Source: Flavobacteriaceae bacterium
GTDB taxonomy: Bacteria; Bacteroidota; Bacteroidia; Flavobacteriales; Flavobacteriaceae
DNA: 22,737 bases
NCBI GenBank assembly: GCA_016649785.1
Contig: JAENXB010000014.1
Location: 1-22,737 of the forward strand
Direction: 5' to 3'
In this document: positions 1 through 6,935 of the stretch, piece by piece
Layout of the letters: every line of letters starts with the position of its first letter
Position numbering within the stretch: the stretch's first letter is position 1
Position numbers and translations under genes: made by a program
Notes under the pieces: model-generated
What the model was told of the DNA's origin: nothing
The model's database searches: none
The model's input: only the letters and a program-made list of their open reading frames with translations

Positions 1-502
1 AATGAATTTGTTTTTGATAGAATTCTTTAGATTGATTGTCGCTTAAATGTCCAAATGATGCCAAAAACAGGTTCCTGAATTTCCGGTCACTTTTACTGGT
101 TTCCTCTATAAATGACACTAACTCTTCAGGTGGAATGGTTTTGAGCAACTCTTTTACCTGTTGCGCAACCGACTTTGCCTTTGGCTTCTTTCTTACCGCA
201 GATTTCGTTGATGTTGATAATTCAAGGCCCAACAAATCTTTTTGCAGATTAAAAATTACTGCAACAATGTGCTTGCAGACCGGCCCCATATCGTAGGGAC
301 AATCGCAACGATGCTCTTCTATAATATCGTTTTGTATTTTTATTTGAACCGTGTATTCTTCTGTCCCTAAAACCAAGGCTTCGTATTCGCCGATGTCAAT
401 TTCCGAAAAATCGGTGACATAGCCTTTTTTAAAATAAGAAAGACCTCTTTGAAGAATGGTTTCATCAATGATTTGTTCGAAGGTATTTAATGGAATTCTC
501 AT
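1..502 (-). CDS. SWIM zinc-finger protein, partial (C-terminus beyond the left edge)
   Basis: The frame is open from ATG at 502 to the window edge, about 167 codons, so the gene is incomplete at its 3' end. The protein begins MRIPLNTFEQIIDETILQRG. It carries a SWIM-type zinc motif, C66-x-C68-x7-C76-x-H78 (CDCPYDMGPVCKH). SWIM domains bind zinc and are found in bacterial proteins of mostly unknown role, some of them next to SWI2/SNF2 helicases. The early FxxGxxY-like segment (RGLSYFKKGYV, residues 19-29) is typical of the region before the SWIM motif. After the motif comes a basic linker (about 95-110) and then a helical stretch. No partner gene is visible. The domain call is firm; the function is unknown. 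Confidence 0.85.
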   Translation of the reverse strand, partial: MRIPLNTFEQIIDETILQRGLSYFKKGYVTDFSEIDIGEYEALVLGTEEYTVQIKIQNDIIEEHRCDCPYDMGPVCKHIVAVIFNLQKDLLGLELSTSTKSAVRKKPKAKSVAQQVKELLKTIPPEELVSFIEETSKSDRKFRNLFLASFGHLSDNQSKEFYQKQIH

Positions 503-566
503 ATAATTTTTTTTATTTTGCTATCATCTACTCAATTCCATTTTCGAACAAAACAAATTGAATGTT

Positions 567-873
567 TTAAGCTGGTTTAATTTTGTTGAGCGTGCAGCTA
601 TTTGAGCGAATACCATCAAAACAAGCATTGTCAAAAGTAATTAATTCATAAGGAATTTTTCACTCAGATATTGGATTAACAGCTCTTCTTTGTCTAAATC
701 CAGTATTTCTGCAAGTTTAAAATCTGCTCTTTTGTTGCTTAACCTTCGCTACATTAAATCTTACTCAATATGGCTGTATCAACATCAAGATTAGCAGATA
801 CGTGACTAATTAGCAAGCCTTTATTTTCTCTCTTTTCCCGATGTATCTATCCGGTCGTCTTACCCATTTTCAT
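567..873 (-). pseudogene. Decayed XRE-family helix-turn-helix regulator
   Basis: Starting at ATG 873 the frame reads MKMGKTTG, stop, then REKRENKGLLISHVSANLDV and DTAILSKI, stop, CSEG, stop, ATKEQILNL. This is an XRE helix-turn-helix domain of the kind that normally reads GLLxxxVAxxLxVDTAxxSKIERGERKAT, with three in-frame nonsense codons. Restoring one base after about residue 60 gives LAEILDLDKEELLIQYLSEK, the normal C-terminal continuation. A second one-base restoration in an A run near 655 keeps the frame open (IPYELITFDNACFDG...) to a stop at 567. With both restored the protein would be about 102 residues, normal for such regulators. Three nonsense codons plus two shifts make this a true relic rather than a sequencing artefact. 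The last ~25 residues do not resemble anything I recognise. Confidence 0.75.
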
Positions 874-894
874 TTGTTATAACCCACTTGATTA

Positions 895-921
895 ATTTGA
901 CTTGATAATATCAAGTTAAAT
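895..921. promoter_or_regulatory. Inverted repeat, candidate operator of the XRE remnant
   Basis: The sequence contains ACTTGATA-A-TATCAAGT (900-916), a perfect 8+8 bp dyad around one central base. It extends to 13 bp per arm with one mismatch. It lies 22-48 bp upstream of the remnant's ATG and just downstream of a minus-strand promoter-like sequence. That is where an autoregulating XRE protein would bind. The operator role is inferred from position and symmetry only. Confidence 0.4.
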
Positions 922-949
922 ATAGAAAGGTGTTTTAGATGATATTCAA
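917..949 (-). promoter_or_regulatory. Candidate promoter of the XRE remnant
   Basis: On the minus strand, TTG (949-947), a 22-bp spacer and TATATTTA (924-917) match the Bacteroidetes TTG-N17-23-TAnnTTTG pattern with one mismatch in the -7 element. The element overlaps the inverted repeat at 895-921, so a bound regulator could block it. Confidence 0.3.
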
Positions 950-1135
950 TTTATTTTAAAATTGTTTCACCATAAAATAACGCTGTTCCGGACAATCTTG
1001 GCTTTTGCCAAATTTATGTATGAAATTTTCAGTTCCTCAAAAAATTAGAGAAACTTATTCAAAGCAATGAAAAGCGTTGATTCTATTGGTAAACAAGGAC
1101 CCTAATAACACAATCAAAAAATATGTATTTAAAAA
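950..1135. other. Intergenic stretch without recognisable content
   Basis: This AT-rich sequence between the XRE remnant's promoter and the toxin promoter has short open frames on both strands, but none resembles a protein I recognise. There is no RNA gene, hairpin terminator or repeat that I can support. It may be eroded flank of the remnant locus. Confidence 0.4.
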
Positions 1136-1166
1136 TTGTTTCCTAAAAAAGAAACTTTTATCTTTG
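1136..1166 (+). promoter_or_regulatory. Promoter of the toxin-antitoxin pair
   Basis: TTG (1136-1138), a 20-bp spacer and TATCTTTG (1159-1166) match the Bacteroidetes -33/-7 consensus TTG-N17-23-TAnnTTTG exactly. Transcription would begin around 1173, a few bases before the ATG at 1185. This rules out the upstream in-frame start at 1077 as the functional start of the toxin gene. Confidence 0.6.
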
Positions 1167-1184
1167 TTTAAACTTACAAACTCA

Positions 1185-1522
1185 ATGGCGGAAAAATTTA
1201 AAGTTGAGTTTTTAGAGGAAGTTTTTGATTTTCTTGACCAACTTGATGAAAAAACGCGGGACAAGATTCTTTTCAATATTGACAAATCGAAAATTAAAGA
1301 CGATAACAAACTATTCAAAAAGCTGAATTCTGATATTTGGGAATTCCGGACCTTATTTAATAAAAACAATATCGCCTTTTTGCATTTTGGGACAAAACCG
1401 ATAAAAAAATTACAATAGTTATTGCTACTCACGGAATCGTCAAGAAAACTCAAAAAACTCCAATAAAAGAGATTAAAAAAGCAATGGAATTGATGAATAA
1501 GTATTTTCAAGAGAAAAAATAA
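1185..1522 (+). pseudogene. RelE/HigB-like toxin (phage Gp49-like family), frameshifted
   Basis: The first part, MAEKFKVEFLEEVFDFLDQL through LFKKLNSDIWEFRTLFNK, is a typical HigB/RelE-fold mRNA-interferase toxin. The reading frame then breaks and stops at 1418. The family continuation is in another frame: YRLFAFWDKTDKKITIVIAT, HGIVKKTQKTP, ending EKK and a stop at 1520-1522. Adding one A to the run in aataaaaac (about 1361-1367) joins the two parts as FNKKQYRLFAFWD. The restored protein is 112 residues, normal for the family. Start 1185 is chosen because the preceding 36 in-frame codons contain the promoter and do not look like the family. As written, the product lacks the C-terminal third that carries the conserved THGIVKKTQKTP segment, so the toxin is probably inactive. 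A homopolymer sequencing error is a real alternative. Confidence 0.8.
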
Positions 1523-1585
1523 AGAGTATGAAATGAGCATAACTGAAACACGATACAAATATCGATGAAGATATGCGAATTAGAT

Positions 1586-1915
1586 ATGACCAATAAAACA
1601 CATATGAAAACCTATAGTTTTGATGAAGCGAAAGACAAGTATCTTGGAGAAAGAGGTACTGAAAAACGAGAACAATACGAACACGAACTACGACTCGATT
1701 TAATTGGGGAAGCAATTAAAACAGTACGAAAAGAGCGCAATCTCACTCAGGCCGAACTTGGGAAAATTGTCGGAGTTCAGAAAGCTCAGATTTCCAAAAT
1801 CGAAAATAATCTGACTGATGCAAGATTTGAAACCATTATTAAAGTGTTTAAAGCATTGAATGTCAAAATAAATTTCAATGTCGAACTTATGAACGAAAAT
1901 ATAAATTTGACATAA
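1586..1915 (+). CDS. HigA-like XRE antitoxin
   Basis: This is a helix-turn-helix antitoxin that would neutralise the upstream toxin by direct binding and repress their shared promoter. The N-terminal part (MKTYSFDEAKDKYLGERGT) is the toxin-binding type of segment seen in this family. The XRE domain covers LGEAIKTVRKERNLTQAELG and VGVQKAQISKIENN, followed by RFETIIKVFKALNVKINFNV. Start 1586 (MTNKTHMKTYSF) fits family N-termini best; 1604 and 1565 are also possible. It lies 63 bp after the toxin stop, giving toxin-first (higBA) order. The antitoxin frame is intact although the toxin frame is broken, as expected when toxin loss is tolerated. Confidence 0.8.
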   Translation: MTNKTHMKTYSFDEAKDKYLGERGTEKREQYEHELRLDLIGEAIKTVRKERNLTQAELGKIVGVQKAQISKIENNLTDARFETIIKVFKALNVKINFNVELMNENINLT

Positions 1916-1947
1916 ATTAAAATCAACTAAATCGTACCTGCTCTAAA

Positions 1948-2826
1948 ATGTCAAATTTAAAACCAAATTTAAGGAAAATCCTGGAATCCCATATTGTCCC
2001 TGCAATTCATGAAAAAATCCGGTTGCAGGAATATGCGGTTGATATTTTTAAATCTATTCCTTCCCGAAGTGGAATTAAAAAAGCCATTAAAAGAGAGGAG
2101 ATTTTAATTGACGGCCAGATCGCCAAAACATCAGATTGGATACAGGAAGGTCAAAAAATTGAGCTTCTTCAGCAAGAAATTAAATCAAAAAAAGTGTTTC
2201 GACTTAAACTGGAGGTAATTTTTGAGGACGATTATTTTGCGGTAGTTAACAAATTGCCCGGTTATCCTACAAGCGGCAATTATTTTAAGACCATAGAAAA
2301 CGCACTTCCCTTCAATTTAAATATTTCAGGAGAACCTGACGCCCTCCCTTATCCCCTGCCGGTGCATAGGCTGGACAACCCTACCGGAGGATTGTTGTTG
2401 ATCGCCAAAACCAGGTTTGCCCAAACAAAATTATACCAGTCTTTTGAAACTAAGGAAATAGAAAAAACCTACACAGCTTTGGTTCACGGAACAACTCCTG
2501 AAACCGCAATATTTTCAGAAGAAATAGATCAAAAACCGGCTTTGACAAAAATACAAACCCTGAGCTCTTTCAGTTTTAAAAATGAAAATTTTTCCTTGGT
2601 AGAAGTGAATCCGAATACTGGGAGAACCCATCAAATAAGGATCCACCTTTCGCAACACGGTTTCCCGATTGTGGGAGATAAAGTACACGGGACAAGTTCT
2701 GAACCTTTTACTAAAAAAGGATTGTACCTGGCAGCTATCGGCCTGCGCTTGACACATCCTATTACGGATGAACCTCTGGAATTTAAAATGAAAATTCCCC
2801 GGAGATTTGAGATATCAGGGGATTGA
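1948..2826 (+). CDS. RluA-family RNA pseudouridine synthase
   Basis: The 292-residue protein should isomerise specific uridines in rRNA or tRNA to pseudouridine. Residues 25-75 (RLQEYAVDIFKSIPSRSGIK..REEILIDGQ) look like an S4-type RNA-binding domain. The catalytic domain begins near 90 (VIFEDDYFAVVNKLPG). The signature HRLDNPTGG has the catalytic aspartate at D143. Later motifs LVEVNPNTGRTHQIRIHLS and GFPIVGDKVHG are classic for RluA/RluC/RluD. Length and motif order are normal. Which RNA position it modifies cannot be told from sequence. Confidence 0.92.
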   Translation: MSNLKPNLRKILESHIVPAIHEKIRLQEYAVDIFKSIPSRSGIKKAIKREEILIDGQIAKTSDWIQEGQKIELLQQEIKSKKVFRLKLEVIFEDDYFAVVNKLPGYPTSGNYFKTIENALPFNLNISGEPDALPYPLPVHRLDNPTGGLLLIAKTRFAQTKLYQSFETKEIEKTYTALVHGTTPETAIFSEEIDQKPALTKIQTLSSFSFKNENFSLVEVNPNTGRTHQIRIHLSQHGFPIVGDKVHGTSSEPFTKKGLYLAAIGLRLTHPITDEPLEFKMKIPRRFEISGD

Positions 2827-2881
2827 AATGTAAAGTGGTAAATCTTAACAAAATTTTAGCACATCATTTTTAATGCCAAAG

Positions 2882-2914
2882 TTGCTAAATCATTCATTTT
2901 TTTGCTTATTTTTG
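2882..2914 (+). promoter_or_regulatory. Promoter of rpoN
   Basis: TTG (2882-2884), a 22-bp spacer and TATTTTTG (2907-2914) match the Bacteroidetes housekeeping consensus. Transcription would start near 2921, giving a leader of about 20 bases before ATG 2940. The promoter looks intact although the gene behind it is frameshifted. Confidence 0.55.
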
Positions 2915-2939
2915 TAAAACAAATTGAAATTGAGCATAG

Positions 2940-4196
2940 ATGTTAAAGCAGCAACTAAATTTTAAACTATCCCAAAAGCTCTCTCCTCAACAAATCCAGT
3001 TGATGAAGCTTATTCAATTGCCTACGCAGGCTTTTGAACAGCGCATTAAACAGGAATTGGAGGAAAATCCGGCGCTGGAAGATGGAAAAGAGGATTTGGA
3101 AAAAGATTTCGACGATGAGTTTTCCAATGACGAATATGAAAATGACGGAAGCGATACTATAGAAACTGATATTGATGTTGATGATTATTTGAGTGACGAT
3201 GAAATCCCGAATTACAGGCTTCAGGCAAATAATTACAGTGCAGACGATGAGGAAGAACATGTTCCTTATGCGGCAGGCACCTCGTTCTCGCAATATTTGC
3301 AATCTCAGTTAAGCACGTTTCGCCTTACAGATATTGAAAAAGAAATCGCAGATTTTTTGGTTGGGAGCGTGGATGAAAGCGGTTACATACGCCGTACTTT
3401 ACAAGACATAGTAGATGACCTGGCTTTTACGCAAAATGTGTATACCGATGAAGCCACGGTAGAAAGAGTTTTAAAATTGGTGCAGGAATTGGATCCTGCA
3501 GGTGTTGGGGCAAGATCGCTTCAGGAAAGTCTGTTGATCCAACTTCACAGGAAGGAAACCAATAAAGATGTTTCCCTTGCCATTGATCTGTTGGAAAAGT
3601 CCTTTGATCACTTCAGTAAGAAACACTACAATAAACTACTGAGCAAACACGATATCACAGAAGATGAACTTCGCGATGCCATTGATGTTATAGGGCATTT
3701 AAACCCAAAACCCGGAGGACACTTTTCCGGGAATGCACGAATGGCAGAACACGTAATTCCCGATTTTACCATTAAAATTGTAGATGGGGAACTGGAACTG
3801 ACCCTAAATGGAAGAAATGCCCCTGAAATGCATATCTCAAACGATTACAACAATATGCTTAAGGGTTATAAAGAAGCGAAGGAAAAGAGCAAGGCCCAGA
3901 AAGAGGCCGTGATGTTCATCAAGCAAAAGCTGGATTCAGCTAAATGGTTTATTGAAGCAATCAAGCAAAGGCAACAAACCCTGATGATCACCATGAGCGC
4001 GATCATGAATTATCAAAAAGAATATTTCCTGACCGGTGATGAGCGCAATTTACGCCCAATGATCCTGAAAGATATTGCAGATGAAATAGGAATGGATGTT
4101 TCAACGGTTTCCAGGGTTGCCAACAGCAAATATGTGGATACTCCCTATGGCACCAAATTGATAAAAAGTATTCTTTTCAGAGTCGATGAAAAATGA
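2940..4196 (+). CDS. rpoN: RNA polymerase sigma-54 factor, N-terminal part of a frameshifted gene
   Basis: Sigma-54 directs RNA polymerase to -24/-12 promoters that need AAA+ activators. Residues 1-45 (QQLNFKLSQKLSPQQIQLMK, LEENPALED) form the activator-responsive region I. An acidic linker follows (about 48-110), then the core-binding domain and the helix-turn-helix (LKDIADEIGMDVSTVSRVAN, from 376). After KLIKS (410) the frame departs from the family: it reads ILFRVDEK and stops, where homologues read roughly FFSESMKND. Removing one base between about 4169 and 4177 joins it directly to the overlapping frame at 4186-4398 and gives a normal 485-residue protein. As written, this part lacks the RpoN box, so it should bind core polymerase but not recognise the -24 element. 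Confidence 0.9.
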   Translation: MLKQQLNFKLSQKLSPQQIQLMKLIQLPTQAFEQRIKQELEENPALEDGKEDLEKDFDDEFSNDEYENDGSDTIETDIDVDDYLSDDEIPNYRLQANNYSADDEEEHVPYAAGTSFSQYLQSQLSTFRLTDIEKEIADFLVGSVDESGYIRRTLQDIVDDLAFTQNVYTDEATVERVLKLVQELDPAGVGARSLQESLLIQLHRKETNKDVSLAIDLLEKSFDHFSKKHYNKLLSKHDITEDELRDAIDVIGHLNPKPGGHFSGNARMAEHVIPDFTIKIVDGELELTLNGRNAPEMHISNDYNNMLKGYKEAKEKSKAQKEAVMFIKQKLDSAKWFIEAIKQRQQTLMITMSAIMNYQKEYFLTGDERNLRPMILKDIADEIGMDVSTVSRVANSKYVDTPYGTKLIKSILFRVDEK

Positions 4197-4398
4197 TCAG
4201 GGAGAAGATGTTTCTACCCGTGAAATCAAGAAAATCCTGGAGATGTCTATTGAAGATGAAAATAAACGCAAACCGCTTACTGATGAAAAACTGGCAAAAT
4301 TGTTAAAGGAAAAAGGATATCCCATCGCCCGTAGGACGGTAGCGAAATATAGGGAACAACTGGATATTCCCGTAGCCAGAATGAGAAAAGAAATATAA
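4186..4398 (+). CDS. rpoN: Sigma-54 C-terminal part with RpoN box, separated by frameshift
   Basis: The 70-residue frame is the missing end of the preceding sigma-54. It contains TREIKKILEMSIEDENKRKP and the RpoN box ARRTVAKYRE at residues 48-57, which contacts the -24 promoter element. It starts at an ATG that lies 8 bases before the stop of the N-terminal part, so translational coupling is conceivable. That ATG is also the internal methionine of the ancestral protein (SESMKND), so its presence is not evidence of a new start. Its conservation argues that the break is recent or a sequence error. Confidence 0.88.
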   Translation: MKNDQGEDVSTREIKKILEMSIEDENKRKPLTDEKLAKLLKEKGYPIARRTVAKYREQLDIPVARMRKEI

Positions 4399-5003
4399 TG
4401 CGGGCCTTAATAAAGAGTGCTTCCTATATTTTTCATCCTATTTGGATGCCATTTTTAGGCACCTTATTCTATTTTGCTGTTTCTCCCCGGTATTTTCCTC
4501 TCCCGCTTATTCAGGCAAAACTTCTTGCAGTGGCCATAACCACAATGTTCATTCCAATTGTCTTTTATTTTCTGCTCAAAAATTTGGGGAAAGCTGAATC
4601 TGCACTTCTAAATGATGTTAAAGAGAGGAGATGGCCGTTGTTTTTTTATATTTTATTGCTCGGTTTGAATTTATATCAAATCCTGAACATTTATAACTAC
4701 CCTGCCCTCTATTACTTTTTTGTGGGGATCCTGCTTTCCATCTTAACCAGCTTTTTCCTGGCCTGGCTTAAAGTAAAGATCAGCCTGCATATGGTTGGGC
4801 TCTCGGGGATTTTTATGTTTGTCTTATCACTGAGTATCTATTATCACTTAAACCTTATATACAGTATTGCTTTCCTGATCTTCGCATTGGGTTTTACGGC
4901 CACTTCAAGACTTCAGGCCAAAGCCCATAACTGGATAGAATTGATCCTGGGGTTTTTTATAGGACTTCTTCCGCAAATAATTGTTTTGAATTTCTGGTTA
5001 TAG
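4398..5003 (+). CDS. Integral membrane protein, degenerate PAP2-like
   Basis: The 201-residue protein has about six hydrophobic segments and no signal peptide. Its C-terminal half resembles type-2 phosphatidic acid phosphatases: S170-R171-x5-H177-x3-E181 mirrors the SRx5HxxxD motif, H131 in KISLHMVGL sits where the PSGH histidine would be, and KERRWP (75-80) is a weak match to the first motif. The aspartate is replaced by glutamate and PSGH is lost, so phosphatase activity is doubtful. The ATG overlaps the last base of rpoN, so the two are co-transcribed. The protein may act in lipid handling at the inner membrane; this is inference. Confidence 0.75.
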   Translation: MRALIKSASYIFHPIWMPFLGTLFYFAVSPRYFPLPLIQAKLLAVAITTMFIPIVFYFLLKNLGKAESALLNDVKERRWPLFFYILLLGLNLYQILNIYNYPALYYFFVGILLSILTSFFLAWLKVKISLHMVGLSGIFMFVLSLSIYYHLNLIYSIAFLIFALGFTATSRLQAKAHNWIELILGFFIGLLPQIIVLNFWL

Positions 5004-5699
5004 AATATAAAACATCAAGCCAACTTTAAAGGTGGTGATGCCTATATCAGTATTGCCCAGTTTTGCATCCTTAAAGAAAGGGTTCAGGCTGTAATAAAGG
5101 TGAAGGTTAAAGGTGTTATATCCAAAGCTTAAGGTTGTACCAATCCGGAACCTGTCCAATTCAGGAACATCGGTTTGAATAACCTGATTTCCGCCCTGTT
5201 TAAAGGTGGATTGGAAGTAATAGACATATCCCAAACGCAAGCCCGTATAAAACCGCCAAAACTTATGAGAATCGGGCGTAGAGGTACGCCACCTGAATTC
5301 TATTGGAACTTCTATTAATTGTGTGGTAAATCTGTTGGAATCATACTCAATACCTTCAGAATTCAGGTTTCTGAAAATAGTGTTGTTATTGGAATCCTCC
5401 CCGATAAACAGCTCCTGACCAAAAGAATTAACAGACCAACCCAGGCCGGCGCCAAAGCCGATATTTCGTTTTTTATTGAGGGGGAAATCACGGATAAACC
5501 CCAAATGCAATCCTCCCGAAAATCCCGACTGGGAAACCGATTCCGGAAGATCACGGAGCAAATGAAAGGTAAACCCAACATAAAACTGGTCTTCCCTGTA
5601 AAGGCTGTCGATCACTTTTGTAACAGGGTCATTTCTATCTTGTGCTAAAGAAGGAAGGGACATAAAAAGTCCAATTATAATAAAATATACCTGTTTCAT
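4998..5699 (-). CDS. PorT-like outer-membrane beta-barrel protein
   Basis: The 233-residue protein has an N-terminal signal peptide (MKQVYFIIIGLFMSLPSLAQ). It continues with amphipathic alternating strands separated by polar turns (YVGFTFHLLRDL, GGLHLGFIRDF, GFGAGLGWSV, TGLRLGYVYYF, TLSFGYNTFNLHLYYSLNP) and ends in a strand with aromatic residues (FKVGLMFYIL). This is the architecture of the Bacteroidetes PorT/outer-membrane barrel family. PorT itself is part of type IX secretion and gliding, but I cannot tell this protein from its many paralogues. It converges on the preceding plus-strand gene, with the last six bases overlapping, and lies downstream of the exb operon terminator. Confidence 0.75.
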   Translation of the reverse strand: MKQVYFIIIGLFMSLPSLAQDRNDPVTKVIDSLYREDQFYVGFTFHLLRDLPESVSQSGFSGGLHLGFIRDFPLNKKRNIGFGAGLGWSVNSFGQELFIGEDSNNNTIFRNLNSEGIEYDSNRFTTQLIEVPIEFRWRTSTPDSHKFWRFYTGLRLGYVYYFQSTFKQGGNQVIQTDVPELDRFRIGTTLSFGYNTFNLHLYYSLNPFFKDAKLGNTDIGITTFKVGLMFYIL

Positions 5700-5747
5700 T
5701 ATTCAAGCAATTAGTTTTGCCCTGCAATCCCCAACAATATTATATAA

Positions 5748-5789
5748 AAAAACATCCCAGGTCCGTTAATTCTCGGGTGGGATGTTTTT
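5748..5789 (-). terminator. Rho-independent terminator of the exb operon
   Basis: A 12-bp perfect stem (5748-5759 with 5778-5789, core TGGGATG/CATCCCA) encloses an 18-base loop. On the minus strand it is followed by a run of T. It lies 19 bases after the last exbD stop. The plus-strand side also ends in T5, but the two flanking genes both run leftward, so only the minus orientation is needed. Confidence 0.75.
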
Positions 5790-5807
5790 AAAAACAGTGA
5801 CGCTAAA

Positions 5808-6290
5808 CTATTCTAAATTCTTACTTACTTCACCAATTCGGGTGGTGTAATTAATTTTTAGGGCTTCAGCTTTTCTCAATTCTTGTTTAATATCGGATAC
5901 CAATCCCATATTGGTTTCAACATCTACTTTTAAAGCAGTGGTTAAATATGGAATTAATTCTTCCCGCTTTGATTCTCTTTCAGCATAAATGAATTGTTGC
6001 ACATCACTAACCTCAGCGAACTTATCATTTAATTGAATCCGGGCCTCAGTACCATATTTTTGTTGGTACCGTGGACTCGGTTTTCCGGCATAGATATACA
6101 TTACCAAGTCCTTTTTATCTAACTTTTCTACCTGATCTGCAAATGGCAACTTGTTTTGAATCATCAAAGTGTTTTGACGCATTACCGTAGCAACCATAAA
6201 AAAGAAGAGCAACATAAAAACAATATCCGGTAAAGATGCCGTATTTACTGCAGGCAACTCCCCGCCCATTTTCTTTGTGAATTTAGCCAT
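5808..6290 (-). CDS. exbD: ExbD/TolR-family biopolymer transport protein (second paralogue)
   Basis: The 160-residue protein should couple proton flow through ExbB to TonB-type energy transduction at the outer membrane. A short cytoplasmic N-terminus (GGELPAVNTAS) precedes a single membrane helix (about 21-36, LPDIVFMLLFFFMVATV) carrying the proton-relay aspartate D22. A periplasmic domain rich in charged residues follows. It differs strongly from the neighbouring paralogue in the periplasmic part, so the two probably have separate partners or form a heteromeric stator. It is the last gene of the operon, 30 bp after the first exbD. Confidence 0.88.
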   Translation of the reverse strand: MAKFTKKMGGELPAVNTASLPDIVFMLLFFFMVATVMRQNTLMIQNKLPFADQVEKLDKKDLVMYIYAGKPSPRYQQKYGTEARIQLNDKFAEVSDVQQFIYAERESKREELIPYLTTALKVDVETNMGLVSDIKQELRKAEALKINYTTRIGEVSKNLE

Positions 6291-6320
6291 ATCTCTTTAA
6301 TTTTTATTTTTTAAATGCTA

Positions 6321-6929
6321 CTAACTCTTTGGCTCGGCTTCAGATAATTTTTGTGGATACATATTTTGAATCTCATCCACACGTTTCCCCAAAACCTCTT
6401 TATTCCCATTGTAATTAGGATCATTAAAATTCTTTTCCATTTCCGAATAATCCATACCATAGAGTCGTTGAGCTTCCCTGTTCCTCAAAACGTTGTAGGC
6501 ACCAACCAATTCATTTTGAACAGAAATATAGGTTCCATATTTCGTTTGTCTATCGTTCACCAATGAGATAATAGCTTTGTTCGGATTATCGGAGGATGAA
6601 GGATCTCTAAGTCCCTGACAGTAATCACAGGCTTCTTCTCCTGCTCCACCGCCGTTGTCCAAAAATTCTACCGCAGCCTGTCGTAAGTCCTTTAAATCCA
6701 TAAGCTGATCTTCTACCAATAAATCATTGTTCCTGTTAACAATAACCGTGAAGATATTTTTTTGCTTAATTACCGGAGGCACTATATCCTCAACCGGAAT
6801 TGGAGGTAATTTACGACTTATACCCCGGTCGGTTTCTATGGTGGTGGTTACCAGAAAGAAAATTAAAAGCAGGAATGCAATGTCGGCCATTGAACCGGCA
6901 TTTACTTCTGGTGCTGATCTTTTAGCCAT
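6321..6929 (-). CDS. exbD: ExbD/TolR-family biopolymer transport protein (first paralogue, CxxC)
   Basis: The 202-residue protein has the ExbD plan: a short N-terminus (APEVNAGS), one membrane helix (about 15-30, ADIAFLLLIFFLVTTT) with the essential aspartate D16, then a long periplasmic domain. The FTVIVNRNNDLLVEDQ segment is the usual start of the ExbD periplasmic fold. It is longer than the ~140 residues of E. coli ExbD. It carries an insert with a cysteine pair, C101-DY-C104, that could form a disulphide or bind metal in the periplasm. The start lies 6 bp after the 145-residue membrane protein, so the genes are tightly linked. Confidence 0.9.
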   Translation of the reverse strand: MAKRSAPEVNAGSMADIAFLLLIFFLVTTTIETDRGISRKLPPIPVEDIVPPVIKQKNIFTVIVNRNNDLLVEDQLMDLKDLRQAAVEFLDNGGGAGEEACDYCQGLRDPSSSDNPNKAIISLVNDRQTKYGTYISVQNELVGAYNVLRNREAQRLYGMDYSEMEKNFNDPNYNGNKEVLGKRVDEIQNMYPQKLSEAEPKS

Positions 6930-6935
6930 ACTAAT

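Noticed and set aside
36..296. Plus-strand open frame of 86 codons
   Set aside because: It lies antisense to the SWIM zinc-finger gene, which has a clear CxC...CxH motif on the minus strand.
1077..1184. N-terminal extension of the toxin reading frame from the ATG at 1077
   Set aside because: The 36 extra codons are unlike the family and contain an exact -33/-7 promoter (1136-1166); translation from ATG 1185 gives the family N-terminus.
1055..1558. Minus-strand open frame of 167 codons
   Set aside because: It is an antisense shadow of the toxin gene; its Ser/Phe/Leu-rich composition is what AT-rich coding DNA gives on the other strand.
4168..4180. Programmed ribosomal frameshift in rpoN
   Set aside because: A possible CTT-T slip is present, but there is no stop codon, Shine-Dalgarno-like stimulator or hairpin, and the rest of the family is encoded in one frame. 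A mutation or sequence error is simpler.
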